From Sphingopyxis flava (GTDB lineage Bacteria; Pseudomonadota; Alphaproteobacteria; Sphingomonadales; Sphingomonadaceae), in contig NZ_FUYP01000022.1 of assembly GCF_900168005.1 (NCBI RefSeq), positions 1 to 52,338 of the forward strand: DNA of 52,338 nt, written 5' to 3'. The notes below the pieces were generated by a model that did not search any database, was not told the DNA's origin, and saw only the letters and a list, made by a program, of their open reading frames with translations. This document shows positions 17,540 through 26,106 of the stretch, piece after piece. The stretch's first letter is position 1. Each line of letters starts with the position of its first letter. The translations under genes were made by a program, and so were the position numbers.

Positions 17540-18333
17540 TGGCCGAAGCTGAGCTTATGTCCCCTTCAGAGCCGGGGCGCGGCATTCGCGGCATTCCGCT
17601 GCGCGCCTTTGCGCCCAATGCGATCACGGCGCTTGCGCTCTGCTTCGGGCTGACCGGGGTACGCTTCGCGATCGGCGGGGAGTGGGACAAGGCGCTCGCC
17701 GCGGTCATCTTTGCCGGGGTGCTCGACGGGATGGACGGGCGCATCGCCCGGCTCCTGCGGGCGCAGAGCAAGTTCGGCGCCGAACTCGACTCGCTTTCCG
17801 ACGTGATTGCCTTCGGGGTGGCGCCGGCGATGATCCTGTTTCTCTGGTCGCTCGCTGACGCGCCGAAGTTCGGCTGGACGGCGGCGCTGGCGCTTGCCGT
17901 ATGTTGCGCGCTTCGCCTTGCGCGCTTCAATTCGCGAATGGAGGCCGATTTCCAGCCGCACAAGTCAGCCGGCTTCAACACAGGCATTCCCGCCCCTGCC
18001 GGGGCGGGGCTCGCCTTCGTTCCCGTCTATCTTTGGCTCGTGACGGACCATGAGCTGTTCCGCGCCTGGTATGTCGTGATGCCCTGGGCGCTTGGCGTTG
18101 CCATGCTGATGATCTCGGCGATCCCGACCTACAGCTGGTCGTCGATCCGCCTGCGCCGCTCATGGCGGCTGTTCGCGCTTGCAGGTGTTGGACTTCTCGG
18201 CGCCGCACTTGTCACAGCGCCCTGGCCAACCTTGCTCGCGGTCTCGACTCTTTATCTTGTGCTCTTGCCATTCGGGATCGCAAGCTATGCGAAGGTCAGG
18301 CGGCGCGGCTCAGCGGCGAGCGAACAGGCATAG
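17539..18333 (+). CDS. pssA: CDP-diacylglycerol-serine O-phosphatidyltransferase
   Basis: The 264-residue membrane protein carries the CDP-alcohol phosphatidyltransferase signature D66-G67-x2-A-R-x8-G-x3-D84-x3-D88 (VLDGMDGRIARLL ... GAELDSLSD). Several hydrophobic helices follow. It transfers the phosphatidyl group from CDP-diacylglycerol to serine, supplying Psd, the upstream gene product. The CDP-diacylglycerol would come from CdsA, encoded 5 kb further on. The 3' end overlaps the convergent small membrane protein gene by 38 bp. Confidence 0.95.
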   Translation: MAEAELMSPSEPGRGIRGIPLRAFAPNAITALALCFGLTGVRFAIGGEWDKALAAVIFAGVLDGMDGRIARLLRAQSKFGAELDSLSDVIAFGVAPAMILFLWSLADAPKFGWTAALALAVCCALRLARFNSRMEADFQPHKSAGFNTGIPAPAGAGLAFVPVYLWLVTDHELFRAWYVVMPWALGVAMLMISAIPTYSWSSIRLRRSWRLFALAGVGLLGAALVTAPWPTLLAVSTLYLVLLPFGIASYAKVRRRGSAASEQA

Positions 18334-18556
18334 CGACCCCGACCGGACGCGGCGCATCGCGGCGAGCCTTCGCGCGGCGGAGCGCTGCCGCCCGCGTCAC
18401 CGGACCGGTCTGCGGCCCCGCGTTGATCGGGAAGGCGCCTTCGCCAGCGAGCGCGGAAAGGATCGCCTCGCCATTCATCTTCAGCATCCCCAATATCACT
18501 GCGATGCCGAGCCCGGCGGCGATGGCGAAAAGGAGAGCAGCGGCGATCTGAAGCAT
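18296..18556 (-). CDS. small membrane protein, possible SOS-regulated gene
   Basis: The 86-residue frame starts MLQIAAALLFAIAAGLGIAV, a single strong transmembrane helix (about 2-24). A short linker (KMNGEAILSALAGEG) and a basic, arginine-rich tail follow. The ATG at 18556 has AAGGA eight bases upstream; longer in-frame starts (to 18613) lack a better site. A direct repeat GTTC-N7-GTTC, the alphaproteobacterial LexA-binding pattern, lies about 73-87 bp upstream of the start. No family is recognised. The architecture (one N-terminal helix, small size, possible LexA control) recalls SOS division inhibitors such as Caulobacter SidA, but there is no evident sequence match. Its 3' end overlaps pssA by 38 bp. 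Confidence 0.6.
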   Translation of the reverse strand: MLQIAAALLFAIAAGLGIAVILGMLKMNGEAILSALAGEGAFPINAGPQTGPVTRAAALRRAKARRDAPRPVGVAMPVRSPLSRAA

Positions 18557-18628
18557 GAGCCATGTCCTTCTTGAGGGCTTTTCAGGCGGCCCGCCCCTTC
18601 GACGATTCCGCACGGGCCTTGTTCCTGT

Positions 18629-18643
18629 GTTCTCTATTTGTTC
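18629..18643. promoter_or_regulatory. LexA/SOS box candidate
   Basis: The sequence GTTCTCTATTTGTTC fits the alphaproteobacterial LexA consensus GTTC-N7-GTTC exactly. A third GTTC lies at 18621-18624. It is in the 385-bp gap between the small membrane protein gene (start 18556, minus strand) and rpsB (start 18942). Its distance from the former (about 73 bp) suits promoter control, while rpsB lies about 300 bp away and is constitutive in other bacteria. The remainder of the gap (18660-18940) contains no gene or RNA motif that I can identify; it should hold the rpsB promoter. Confidence 0.6.
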
Positions 18644-18941
18644 TCAACGATATTGAGACGAACGGTTCTATATCATCGATGAAGCGAGTGTATTCGGCTT
18701 TTCGCCGTGGAAGGCGGGCAGCGCAATCCGGGGTGCCAAAGCTGTGCGCCGCGGGGCTTCGGGAGACGAGAGACGGCGAGTGCCCCCGCGCAAATCCGCT
18801 CTCTGCCCCTTGCCTTTCCTAGCAAACGCGGCTAACGGGCCGCCCATTCCACATGGAAGGCGCACATACCGGTGCCGGGCTATCCCTCAGCGGAGACCCT
18901 GGTTCTTGCCTTTCAGAGGACTAACCGGAAGGAGAAAGACT

Positions 18942-19775
<834 letters not shown>

Positions 19776-19794
19776 GGGCGCGCTGGCATGACGA

Positions 19795-19825
19795 GGCGGC
19801 GCGCAGCGATGCGCCGCGCGCCGCC
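19795..19825 (+). terminator. hairpin between rpsB and tsf
   Basis: GGCGGCGCGC (19795-19804) is complementary to GCGCGCCGCC (19816-19825), a 10-bp stem with an 11-nt loop, 19 bp after the rpsB stop. It is followed by TTGGTCATCATTT rather than a clean uridine run, so partial termination or mRNA protection is more likely than full termination. Confidence 0.5.
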
Positions 19826-19915
19826 TTGGTCATCATTTGACTTATTCCCCCGCCACGCATGCGGGGCAGATCGCAGGCTGCAACCGGGCCTGCCGTATTT
19901 GGAAAGGATATAACC

Positions 19916-20842
19916 ATGGCTGAGATTACGGCCGCTCTCGTCAAGGAACTGCGCGACCGCACCGGCGCAGGCATGATGGACTGCAAAAGGGCGCTTGCTG
20001 AAAATAACGGCGACATCGAGGCGTCGATCGACTGGCTGCGCACCAAGGGCCTTGCTGCCGCCGCCAAGAAGGCCGGCCGCGTCGCCGCCGAAGGTCTCGT
20101 TGGCGTCGCCACCGACGGTACCAAGGGCGCGATGGTCGAGGTGAACAGCGAAACCGACTTCGTCGCCAAGAATGAGCAGTTCCAGGGTTTCGTCCGCGAC
20201 GTGACGCAGGTTGCGCTTAGTGGAAGCATCAGCGACGCCGAAGCGCTCGGCGCCGCCGCCTATCCCTCGGGCGGTACGGTCACCGAGGCGCTGACCCAGA
20301 ATATCGCCACGATCGGCGAGAATCAGTCGCTGCGCCGCGCTGCGATCCTCTCGGTCGGCTCGGGCGTCGTCACCGGCTATGTCCACAATGCGGCGGCCCC
20401 CGGCCTCGGCAAGATCGGCGTCCTCGTCGCGCTCGAGTCGAGCGCTGGCGCCGATGTGCTCGAACCGCTTGGCAAGCAGCTTGCGATGCATGTTGCGGCC
20501 GCGAACCCGCTCGCGCTCAACGGCGATGATCTCGACGCCGACCTCGTTGCGCGCGAACGCGCGATCGCCGAGGAAAAGGCCGCGCAGTCGGGCAAGCCCG
20601 CCGAGATCGTGTCGAAGATGGTCGACGGCACGATCGCGAAGTTCCGCAAGGAAAATGCGCTGCTGTCGCAGCCCTTCGTGATCGACGGAAAGACCCCGGT
20701 CGCCGAAGTCGTCGCCGCCGCCGGCAAGGACGTGGGCGCGACGATTACCCTGAAGGGCTTTGTGCGCTTCCAGCTCGGCGAAGGCATCGAGAAGGAAGAG
20801 AGCGACTTTGCAGCCGAAGTCGCCGCTGCCGCCGGCCGCTGA
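19916..20842 (+). CDS. tsf: elongation factor Ts
   Basis: The 308-residue protein starts [20 protein letters not shown] and has the MMDCKRAL block that contacts EF-Tu, a UBA-like N-terminal domain and [10 protein letters not shown]. It exchanges GDP for GTP on EF-Tu during elongation. The ATG at 19916 is preceded by GGAAAGGA. It follows rpsB by 140 bp containing a GC-rich hairpin, and precedes pyrH by 116 bp with another, suggesting graded expression within the cluster. Confidence 0.98.
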   Translation: MAEITAALVKELRDRTGAGMMDCKRALAENNGDIEASIDWLRTKGLAAAAKKAGRVAAEGLVGVATDGTKGAMVEVNSETDFVAKNEQFQGFVRDVTQVALSGSISDAEALGAAAYPSGGTVTEALTQNIATIGENQSLRRAAILSVGSGVVTGYVHNAAAPGLGKIGVLVALESSAGADVLEPLGKQLAMHVAAANPLALNGDDLDADLVARERAIAEEKAAQSGKPAEIVSKMVDGTIAKFRKENALLSQPFVIDGKTPVAEVVAAAGKDVGATITLKGFVRFQLGEGIEKEESDFAAEVAAAAGR

Positions 20843-20890
20843 TCGAAAAGCAAGGGCTGCCGCGCTGCCAGGCGCGGGAGCCTGCTTGGC

Positions 20891-20924
20891 AATGGCGCGC
20901 ACTCTCACTAGGGTGCGCGCCATT
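20891..20924 (+). terminator. hairpin between tsf and pyrH
   Basis: AATGGCGCGCAC (20891-20902) and its exact complement GTGCGCGCCATT (20913-20924) form a 12-bp stem with a 10-nt loop, ending 34 bp before the pyrH start. There is no uridine run, so it may be an attenuator or stabiliser. Confidence 0.5.
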
Positions 20925-20958
20925 CGCATATTGTGCCCCCATCGATAGAGGTTCCCCC

Positions 20959-21690
20959 ATGGCATTGCCCGGCCTGAAACGCATCTTGCTCAAACTGTCG
21001 GGCGAGGCGCTGATGGGCTCCAGCGCTTTCGGGATCGACCCCGACACGGTCGCCAGCATGGCCGCCGAGGTGAAGGCGGCAAAGGACCGCGGACTCGAGA
21101 TCTGCCTCGTCATCGGCGGCGGCAACATCTTCCGCGGCATGGCTGGTGCGGCCAAGGGCATGGACCGCGCTCAGGCCGATTATATGGGCATGCTCGCGAC
21201 CGTCATGAACGCGCTCGCGATGCAGAATGCGCTCGAGCAGCTTGGTGTCCAGACGCGCGTCCAGTCCGCGATCGAGATGGACAAGGTGTGCGAGCCGGTG
21301 ATCCGTCGCCGCGCCGAGCGCCATATGGAAAAGGGCCGCGTGGTGATCTTCGCCGCCGGCGTCGGCGCCCCCTATTTCACGACCGACAGCGGGGCTGCAC
21401 TCCGCGCTGCAGAGATGAAATGCGATGCGCTTCTGAAAGGCACCAGCGTCGACGGGGTCTATAATGCCGACCCGAAGAAGGATACGTCCGCGACCCGCTA
21501 CGACCGGCTGACCTATGACCGCGTCCTTGCCGACAATCTGAAGGTGATGGACGCGAGCGCGGTGGCGCTCTGCCGCGACAACCATATCCCGATCGTCGTG
21601 TTCAACATTCGCGAACCCGGCAATCTCGCGCGCGTCCTGGCTGGCGAAGGTGTCGCCACAGTGGTCGGCGACGCTGCCGGCAACGCCTAA
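20959..21690 (+). CDS. pyrH: UMP kinase
   Basis: The 243-residue amino-acid-kinase-fold enzyme phosphorylates UMP to UDP in pyrimidine synthesis. It shows [14 protein letters not shown], the glycine-rich [24 protein letters not shown] and [13 protein letters not shown], and it lacks any extension. The ATG at 20959 follows GAGGTTCCCCC. It lies in the conserved pyrH-frr arrangement with only 14 bp to frr. Confidence 0.97.
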   Translation: MALPGLKRILLKLSGEALMGSSAFGIDPDTVASMAAEVKAAKDRGLEICLVIGGGNIFRGMAGAAKGMDRAQADYMGMLATVMNALAMQNALEQLGVQTRVQSAIEMDKVCEPVIRRRAERHMEKGRVVIFAAGVGAPYFTTDSGAALRAAEMKCDALLKGTSVDGVYNADPKKDTSATRYDRLTYDRVLADNLKVMDASAVALCRDNHIPIVVFNIREPGNLARVLAGEGVATVVGDAAGNA

Positions 21691-21704
21691 GAGAGGAATG
21701 AAAA

Positions 21705-22259
21705 ATGGCGAAATATGACAAGGCCGATCTTGAACGCCGCATGCACGGCGCGGTCGAATCGCTGAAGCATGATCTGGCGGGTCTGCGCACGGGCCGCGCG
21801 CATGCCGCCCTGCTCGATCCGGTGACGGTCGAGGTCTACGGCGCGCACATGCCGCTCAATCAGATTGCATCGATCAGCGCGCCCGAACCGCGCATGCTCA
21901 CCGTGCAGGTGTGGGACAAGTCGAACGTCGGCCCCGCAGACAAGGCGATCCGCTCGGCGGGTCTTGGTCTCAATCCGATCGTCGATGGACAGATGCTGCG
22001 TCTTCCGATCCCTGAAATGACGCAGGAGCGACGTAAGGAGCTCTCGAAGCTCGCTGGCCAATATGCTGAAAAGGCGCGTGTTGCCGTGCGCAATGTCCGC
22101 CGTGACGGCATGGACAATCTGAAGGCCGACGAGAGCAAGAAGGAAATCAGCGAGGACGAGCGCAAGCGCCACGAGACCGAGGTGCAAAAGCTCACCGACG
22201 CGACGATCGCGGAGATCGACGCTGCGGCCTCGGCGAAGGAAAAGGAAATCCTGGGCTAG
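21705..22259 (+). CDS. frr: ribosome recycling factor
   Basis: The 184-residue protein has the L-shaped RRF pattern: [20 protein letters not shown], then [29 protein letters not shown] and the [13 protein letters not shown] block. With EF-G it splits the terminated ribosome. The start ATG at 21705 follows GAGAGGA. It sits 14 bp after pyrH and almost certainly shares its transcript. Confidence 0.98.
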   Translation: MAKYDKADLERRMHGAVESLKHDLAGLRTGRAHAALLDPVTVEVYGAHMPLNQIASISAPEPRMLTVQVWDKSNVGPADKAIRSAGLGLNPIVDGQMLRLPIPEMTQERRKELSKLAGQYAEKARVAVRNVRRDGMDNLKADESKKEISEDERKRHETEVQKLTDATIAEIDAAASAKEKEILG

Positions 22260-22339
22260 TGATTTTCCGGCGCCCGCCTTTTTGGGTACGCATCGCGCGA
22301 AGCCGAGACCCGCGTTGGACCAGTGCCAGGTCAAAGAAC

Positions 22340-22368
22340 ATCCCCGCGCCGCTCGGCGCGAAGGGGAT
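22340..22368 (+). promoter_or_regulatory. hairpin in the uppS leader
   Basis: ATCCCC-GCGCCG and CGGCGC-(GAA bulge)-GGGGAT form a two-part stem with a 2-nt apex, ending 13 bp before the uppS ATG. The 122-bp frr-uppS gap is the largest within the lipid part of the cluster. No poly-T follows. A role in setting uppS translation is possible but unproven. Confidence 0.4.
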
Positions 22369-22381
22369 TTGAGGCCGCGCG

Positions 22382-23068
22382 ATGTCGACAACTGACCCTC
22401 GTGCCCGCCATGTCGCCATCATCATGGATGGCAATGGCCGCTGGGCCAAGAAGCGGCACCTGCCGCGCGTCGCCGGCCACCGCGCGGGCGTGGAGGCGGT
22501 GCGAAAGATCGTGCGCGCAGCGGGCGACCTTGGCCTTGAGGCGCTGACCCTTTACGCCTTTTCCTCGGAAAACTGGAAGCGGCCCGAAGAGGAAATCAAC
22601 GACCTCATGGGGCTGATGAAGCGCTTCATCCTGAGCGATCTTGATGAATTTGCGGCCAATGATGTCCGGCTCAAGGTCATCGGCAATTGGCGCGCGCTCG
22701 CCCCCGATGTCGTGGGGCTCATCGAGAATGCGCTTTCGCGGACCGCGGGCAACAAGCGCACGACGCTCGCGGTGGCGCTCAACTACGGCGCGCAGGACGA
22801 ACTCGTGCGCGCCGCGCGCGCTGCGGCGGGGGAGGGTGCGATCACCGCTGAGGCGATCGAGGCGCATCTCGACACGGCCGACCTGCCGCCGCTCGACCTC
22901 CTCATTCGCACCTCGGGCGAGGTGAGGCTCTCGAACTTTCTGCTGTGGCAGGCCGCCTATGCCGAGCTTTATTTCACCGACTGCCTGTGGCCCGACTTCG
23001 CTCCGGCCGATCTTGCGGCGGCGCTCGATCAATTTGCGCGGCGCGAACGCCGCTTTGGAGGTTTGTAG
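22382..23068 (+). CDS. uppS: undecaprenyl diphosphate synthase (cis-prenyltransferase)
   Basis: The 228-residue enzyme adds eight isopentenyl units to farnesyl diphosphate to make the lipid carrier for peptidoglycan. Conserved elements are [14 protein letters not shown] (catalytic Asp16), [11 protein letters not shown], and [18 protein letters not shown]; in the last, valine replaces the more usual Gln/Lys. It is followed after 1 bp by cdsA, with a shared ribosome-site region. Confidence 0.96.
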   Translation: MSTTDPRARHVAIIMDGNGRWAKKRHLPRVAGHRAGVEAVRKIVRAAGDLGLEALTLYAFSSENWKRPEEEINDLMGLMKRFILSDLDEFAANDVRLKVIGNWRALAPDVVGLIENALSRTAGNKRTTLAVALNYGAQDELVRAARAAAGEGAITAEAIEAHLDTADLPPLDLLIRTSGEVRLSNFLLWQAAYAELYFTDCLWPDFAPADLAAALDQFARRERRFGGL

Positions 23069-23069
23069 G

Positions 23070-23747
23070 ATGGCGACGGCGGCAAAATCGGACCTTGGGC
23101 TGCGCATCGTATCGGCGCTTGTGCTGTTCGCGATTGCCGGCGCAGCGCTCTGGTTCGGCGGCTTTGCCTTTGCCCTGCTTCTGCTTGTCGGGGGCGCGCT
23201 CGTGCTCGTCGAATGGTTCGCGCTCGTGCGCGCGATGGCGCTTGGCAGCGGTGCCAGGGGAGCGCTGATGATCGCGGGGCCGTTTCTCGTGCTCGGCGCG
23301 ATCGCGGGGCTCTGGTTCATTCGCGAGCGCCTCGGCGTCTCCGCGGCGCTCTGGGTGTTCGGCATGGTCTGGGCGACCGATATCGGGGCCTATTTCGCGG
23401 GGCGCGCCTTCGGCGGCGCACGCCTTGCGCCCAAGATCAGCCCGTCAAAGACCTGGTCGGGGCTGATCGGCGGCATGGTGGCAGCGCTCATCGCCAGCGC
23501 GACGATCGGCGACCGCGCCGGCATTATCGGGGTTCCGCTCTGGATCGGCCTCTTCATGGGGCTGCTCTCGCAGCTTGGCGATCTTGGCGAAAGCTGGATG
23601 AAGCGCCGCGCGGGCGTTAAGGATTCAGGCAAGCTCATCCCCGGGCACGGCGGCCTCTTCGATCGCGTCGACGGGCTGCTGCCGGTCGCGCTGCTCCTCG
23701 GCGCGCTTGCGCTGTTTGGGCATGTCACCGTCCGGGCGGCGATCTGA
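23070..23747 (+). CDS. cdsA: phosphatidate cytidylyltransferase
   Basis: The 225-residue multi-pass membrane enzyme makes CDP-diacylglycerol from phosphatidate and CTP, the precursor for PssA. The CDS signature is seen as KISPSKTWSGLIGG followed by SQLGDLGESWMKR and KDSGKLIPGHGGLFDRVDG. The ATG at 23070 comes one base after the uppS stop; a longer frame overlapping uppS is unlikely. It ends one base before dxr. Confidence 0.96.
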   Translation: MATAAKSDLGLRIVSALVLFAIAGAALWFGGFAFALLLLVGGALVLVEWFALVRAMALGSGARGALMIAGPFLVLGAIAGLWFIRERLGVSAALWVFGMVWATDIGAYFAGRAFGGARLAPKISPSKTWSGLIGGMVAALIASATIGDRAGIIGVPLWIGLFMGLLSQLGDLGESWMKRRAGVKDSGKLIPGHGGLFDRVDGLLPVALLLGALALFGHVTVRAAI

Positions 23748-23748
23748 G

Positions 23749-24912
23749 ATGAAGCGCCGTCTCTCGCTCTTCGGCGCCACGGGCTCGGTCGGGCGCTCGA
23801 CGCTCGACCTCGTCCGCGCGGACGGCGAGGCGTGGTCGCTGTCGGTGCTCACCGCGAACAGCGACGTCGCTGAACTGGGAAGGCTTGCACGCGAGTTCCG
23901 CCCGACACGCGCAGTCATCGCCGATGAAGCGCGCTTTGGGGATCTCAAGGAGGCGCTCGCCGGCACCGGTATCGAGGTTGCGGCAGGCACCGAGGCTCTC
24001 GTTGAGGCGGCGAATGAGCCGACCGATCTTGTCATGGCGGCGATTGTCGGCTGCGCGGGGCTCGCCTCCACGATGGCGGCGCTCGAGGCCGGCCACGATG
24101 TCGCGCTCGCCAACAAGGAGGCACTTGTCTCCGCGGGCGAACTCATGACGGCCGCAGCGCGCGCGTCGGGGGCGACGATCCTGCCCGTCGATTCGGAACA
24201 TAATGCGATCTTTCAGTGTCTCGCGGGCGGCCGTCTCAGCGAGGTACGGCGGATCATCCTGACCGCGAGCGGGGGCCCCTTTCGCGCGATGAGCGCCGCC
24301 GAGATGGCGCATGTCACCCCCGCACAGGCGGTTGCGCACCCCAATTGGTCGATGGGCGCGAAGATCAGCGTCGATTCGGCAACGATGATGAACAAGGGCC
24401 TTGAACTTATTGAGGCGCATCATCTTTTTCCCATTGGCCTCGAGCGGATCGAGATCCTCGTTCACCCGCAGTCGGTAATCCATTCGATGGTGGAATATAT
24501 CGATCGTTCGATCCTCGCTCAGCTTGGCTCGCCCGATATGCGCATCCCGATCAGCAGCGCGCTCGCCTGGCCGCGGCGCATGGAAACGCCGTGCGCTCCG
24601 CTCGATCTTGCCGCGATTGGCCGGCTCGATTTCGAGGCGCCCGACGAGGCGCGCTTTCCCGCAACCGCGCTCTGCCGCGCAGCGATTGCGGAGGGCGGGG
24701 CGCGCCCGGCGCAGCTCAATGCCGCGAACGAGGTCGCCGTCGGCGCCTTCCTTGCGGGGCGCATTTCCTTCCCTGCGATCATCGACACCGTACGCCGTGT
24801 GGTCGACGCTGCGGCCCCGGCCCGTCCGGGCTCGCTTCAGGACATATTCAGCGTCGATGCCGCATCGCGCGCGGCGGCGCAGCAATTTGTGGACCAATGT
24901 GAACATGTCTGA
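23749..24912 (+). CDS. dxr: 1-deoxy-D-xylulose 5-phosphate reductoisomerase
   Basis: The 387-residue enzyme catalyses the first committed step of the MEP isoprenoid pathway with NADPH. It shows the dinucleotide-binding LFGATGSVGRSTLDLV, ANKEALVSAGE, the metal site PVDSEHNAIFQ and the flexible loop HPNWSMGAKISVDSATMMNKG. I chose the ATG at 23749 (MKRRLSLFG) over an upstream in-frame ATG inside cdsA. The stop overlaps the rseP start by 8 bp, indicating coupling. Confidence 0.97.
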   Translation: MKRRLSLFGATGSVGRSTLDLVRADGEAWSLSVLTANSDVAELGRLAREFRPTRAVIADEARFGDLKEALAGTGIEVAAGTEALVEAANEPTDLVMAAIVGCAGLASTMAALEAGHDVALANKEALVSAGELMTAAARASGATILPVDSEHNAIFQCLAGGRLSEVRRIILTASGGPFRAMSAAEMAHVTPAQAVAHPNWSMGAKISVDSATMMNKGLELIEAHHLFPIGLERIEILVHPQSVIHSMVEYIDRSILAQLGSPDMRIPISSALAWPRRMETPCAPLDLAAIGRLDFEAPDEARFPATALCRAAIAEGGARPAQLNAANEVAVGAFLAGRISFPAIIDTVRRVVDAAAPARPGSLQDIFSVDAASRAAAQQFVDQCEHV

Positions 24913-26035
24913 CGTGCCTTTCTGGCTTTATGTCGTCGCCTTCCTCCTCGTGCTGGGACCGCTCGTCTTCGTGCATGAATATGGCCACTATATCGTTGGC
25001 CGCTGGTGCGGGGTGAAAGCCGAGACCTTTTCGATCGGCTTCGGCCGCCGGATTGTCGGGTGGCGTGATCGGCGCGGCACCGAATGGAAGATCGGCTGGC
25101 TCCCGCTTGGCGGCTATGTCCAGTTTGCAGGCGACCGCGACGCGGTCAGCCAGCCCGACGCCGAATGGCAAAATCTGCCTGACGCCGAGCGCCTGCAAAG
25201 CTTTCCTGCCCAGCCGGTCTGGAAGCGCGCGCTGATTGTCGCGGCGGGGCCTTTCACCAACTTTATCTTCGCGATCCTGATCCTCGCGGGCTTTGCGGCG
25301 CTGAGCGGCGTGCCCACCAATCCTCCGGTCGTCGGATCGGTGATAGCAGGCTCGGCCGCGGACGAGGCGGGCCTGCGTCCAGGAGACCGGATTGTCGCGG
25401 TCGACGGGCGGTCGATGGACCGCTTCATGGACATTCCGATGGCGGTTGCGCATCGGCCCGGCGAGACGATGGACATCCGTTTCGCGCGGGGCGGCAGCGA
25501 GCAGACGATCCGGCTGACGCCGCGGGCCGTCAAGGAACAGGACCGATTCGGCAATGTCTTCGAGCGCGGGCTGATCGGCATCGGGCCGGGCGAGGTCGTC
25601 TTCGAGAAGGTTCCGCTTCTCGAGGCGCCGCTCGTTGCGACGCGCCAGACAGGGCAGATCATCCGCCAGACCTGGGAGGTGCTCGGCCAGCTTCTCACGG
25701 GCAACCGGTCGATCAAGGATATGAGCGGGCTGGTGAAGATCGCGCAGGTGTCGGGCGAGGCTGCGAGCCTCGGCGCCCAGCAGCTTGTGTTCCTCGCCGC
25801 GCTCATTTCCATCAATCTGGGGTTCATAAACCTCTTGCCATTGCCCATGCTCGATGGTGGCCATCTGCTCTTTTACGGCTATGAAGCGCTCCGGCGGCGC
25901 CCGGCGTCGCTCGAAGTGCAGGAATGGGCATTCCGGTTCGGCTTTGCGGCGATCGTGACCTTGATGTTGGTCGTGACTTTCAACGATTTGGCCTCAATCG
26001 GGGTATGGGACGGGATCGCGCGCTTGATTGGATAG
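24905..26035 (+). CDS. rseP: site-2 protease RseP-type zinc metalloprotease
   Basis: The 376-residue inner-membrane protease has the zinc motif HEYGH at 24-28 in the first helix. A PDZ domain (about 120-205, around SAADEAGLRPGDRIVAVDG) follows, then the second conserved block INLLPLPMLDGGHL near residue 310 that supplies the third ligand. It cleaves anti-sigma factors and signal-peptide remnants within the membrane. The single PDZ domain fits the alphaproteobacterial form. Start at 24905 inside the dxr end; 71 bp separate it from bamA. Confidence 0.96.
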   Translation: MSDVPFWLYVVAFLLVLGPLVFVHEYGHYIVGRWCGVKAETFSIGFGRRIVGWRDRRGTEWKIGWLPLGGYVQFAGDRDAVSQPDAEWQNLPDAERLQSFPAQPVWKRALIVAAGPFTNFIFAILILAGFAALSGVPTNPPVVGSVIAGSAADEAGLRPGDRIVAVDGRSMDRFMDIPMAVAHRPGETMDIRFARGGSEQTIRLTPRAVKEQDRFGNVFERGLIGIGPGEVVFEKVPLLEAPLVATRQTGQIIRQTWEVLGQLLTGNRSIKDMSGLVKIAQVSGEAASLGAQQLVFLAALISINLGFINLLPLPMLDGGHLLFYGYEALRRRPASLEVQEWAFRFGFAAIVTLMLVVTFNDLASIGVWDGIARLIG

Positions 26036-26106
26036 GCGGACTGGTGCAGGAGTGCGCGCCAACCCGCTGCTAAGCGGGTTGATCGCTTTCGGGTTATTTT
26101 GGCGGG

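Noticed and set aside
18660..18941. possible ribosomal-protein leader RNA before rpsB
   Set aside because: The stretch is GC-rich and long enough, but I could not find a known S2-leader architecture or a convincing conserved stem by eye.
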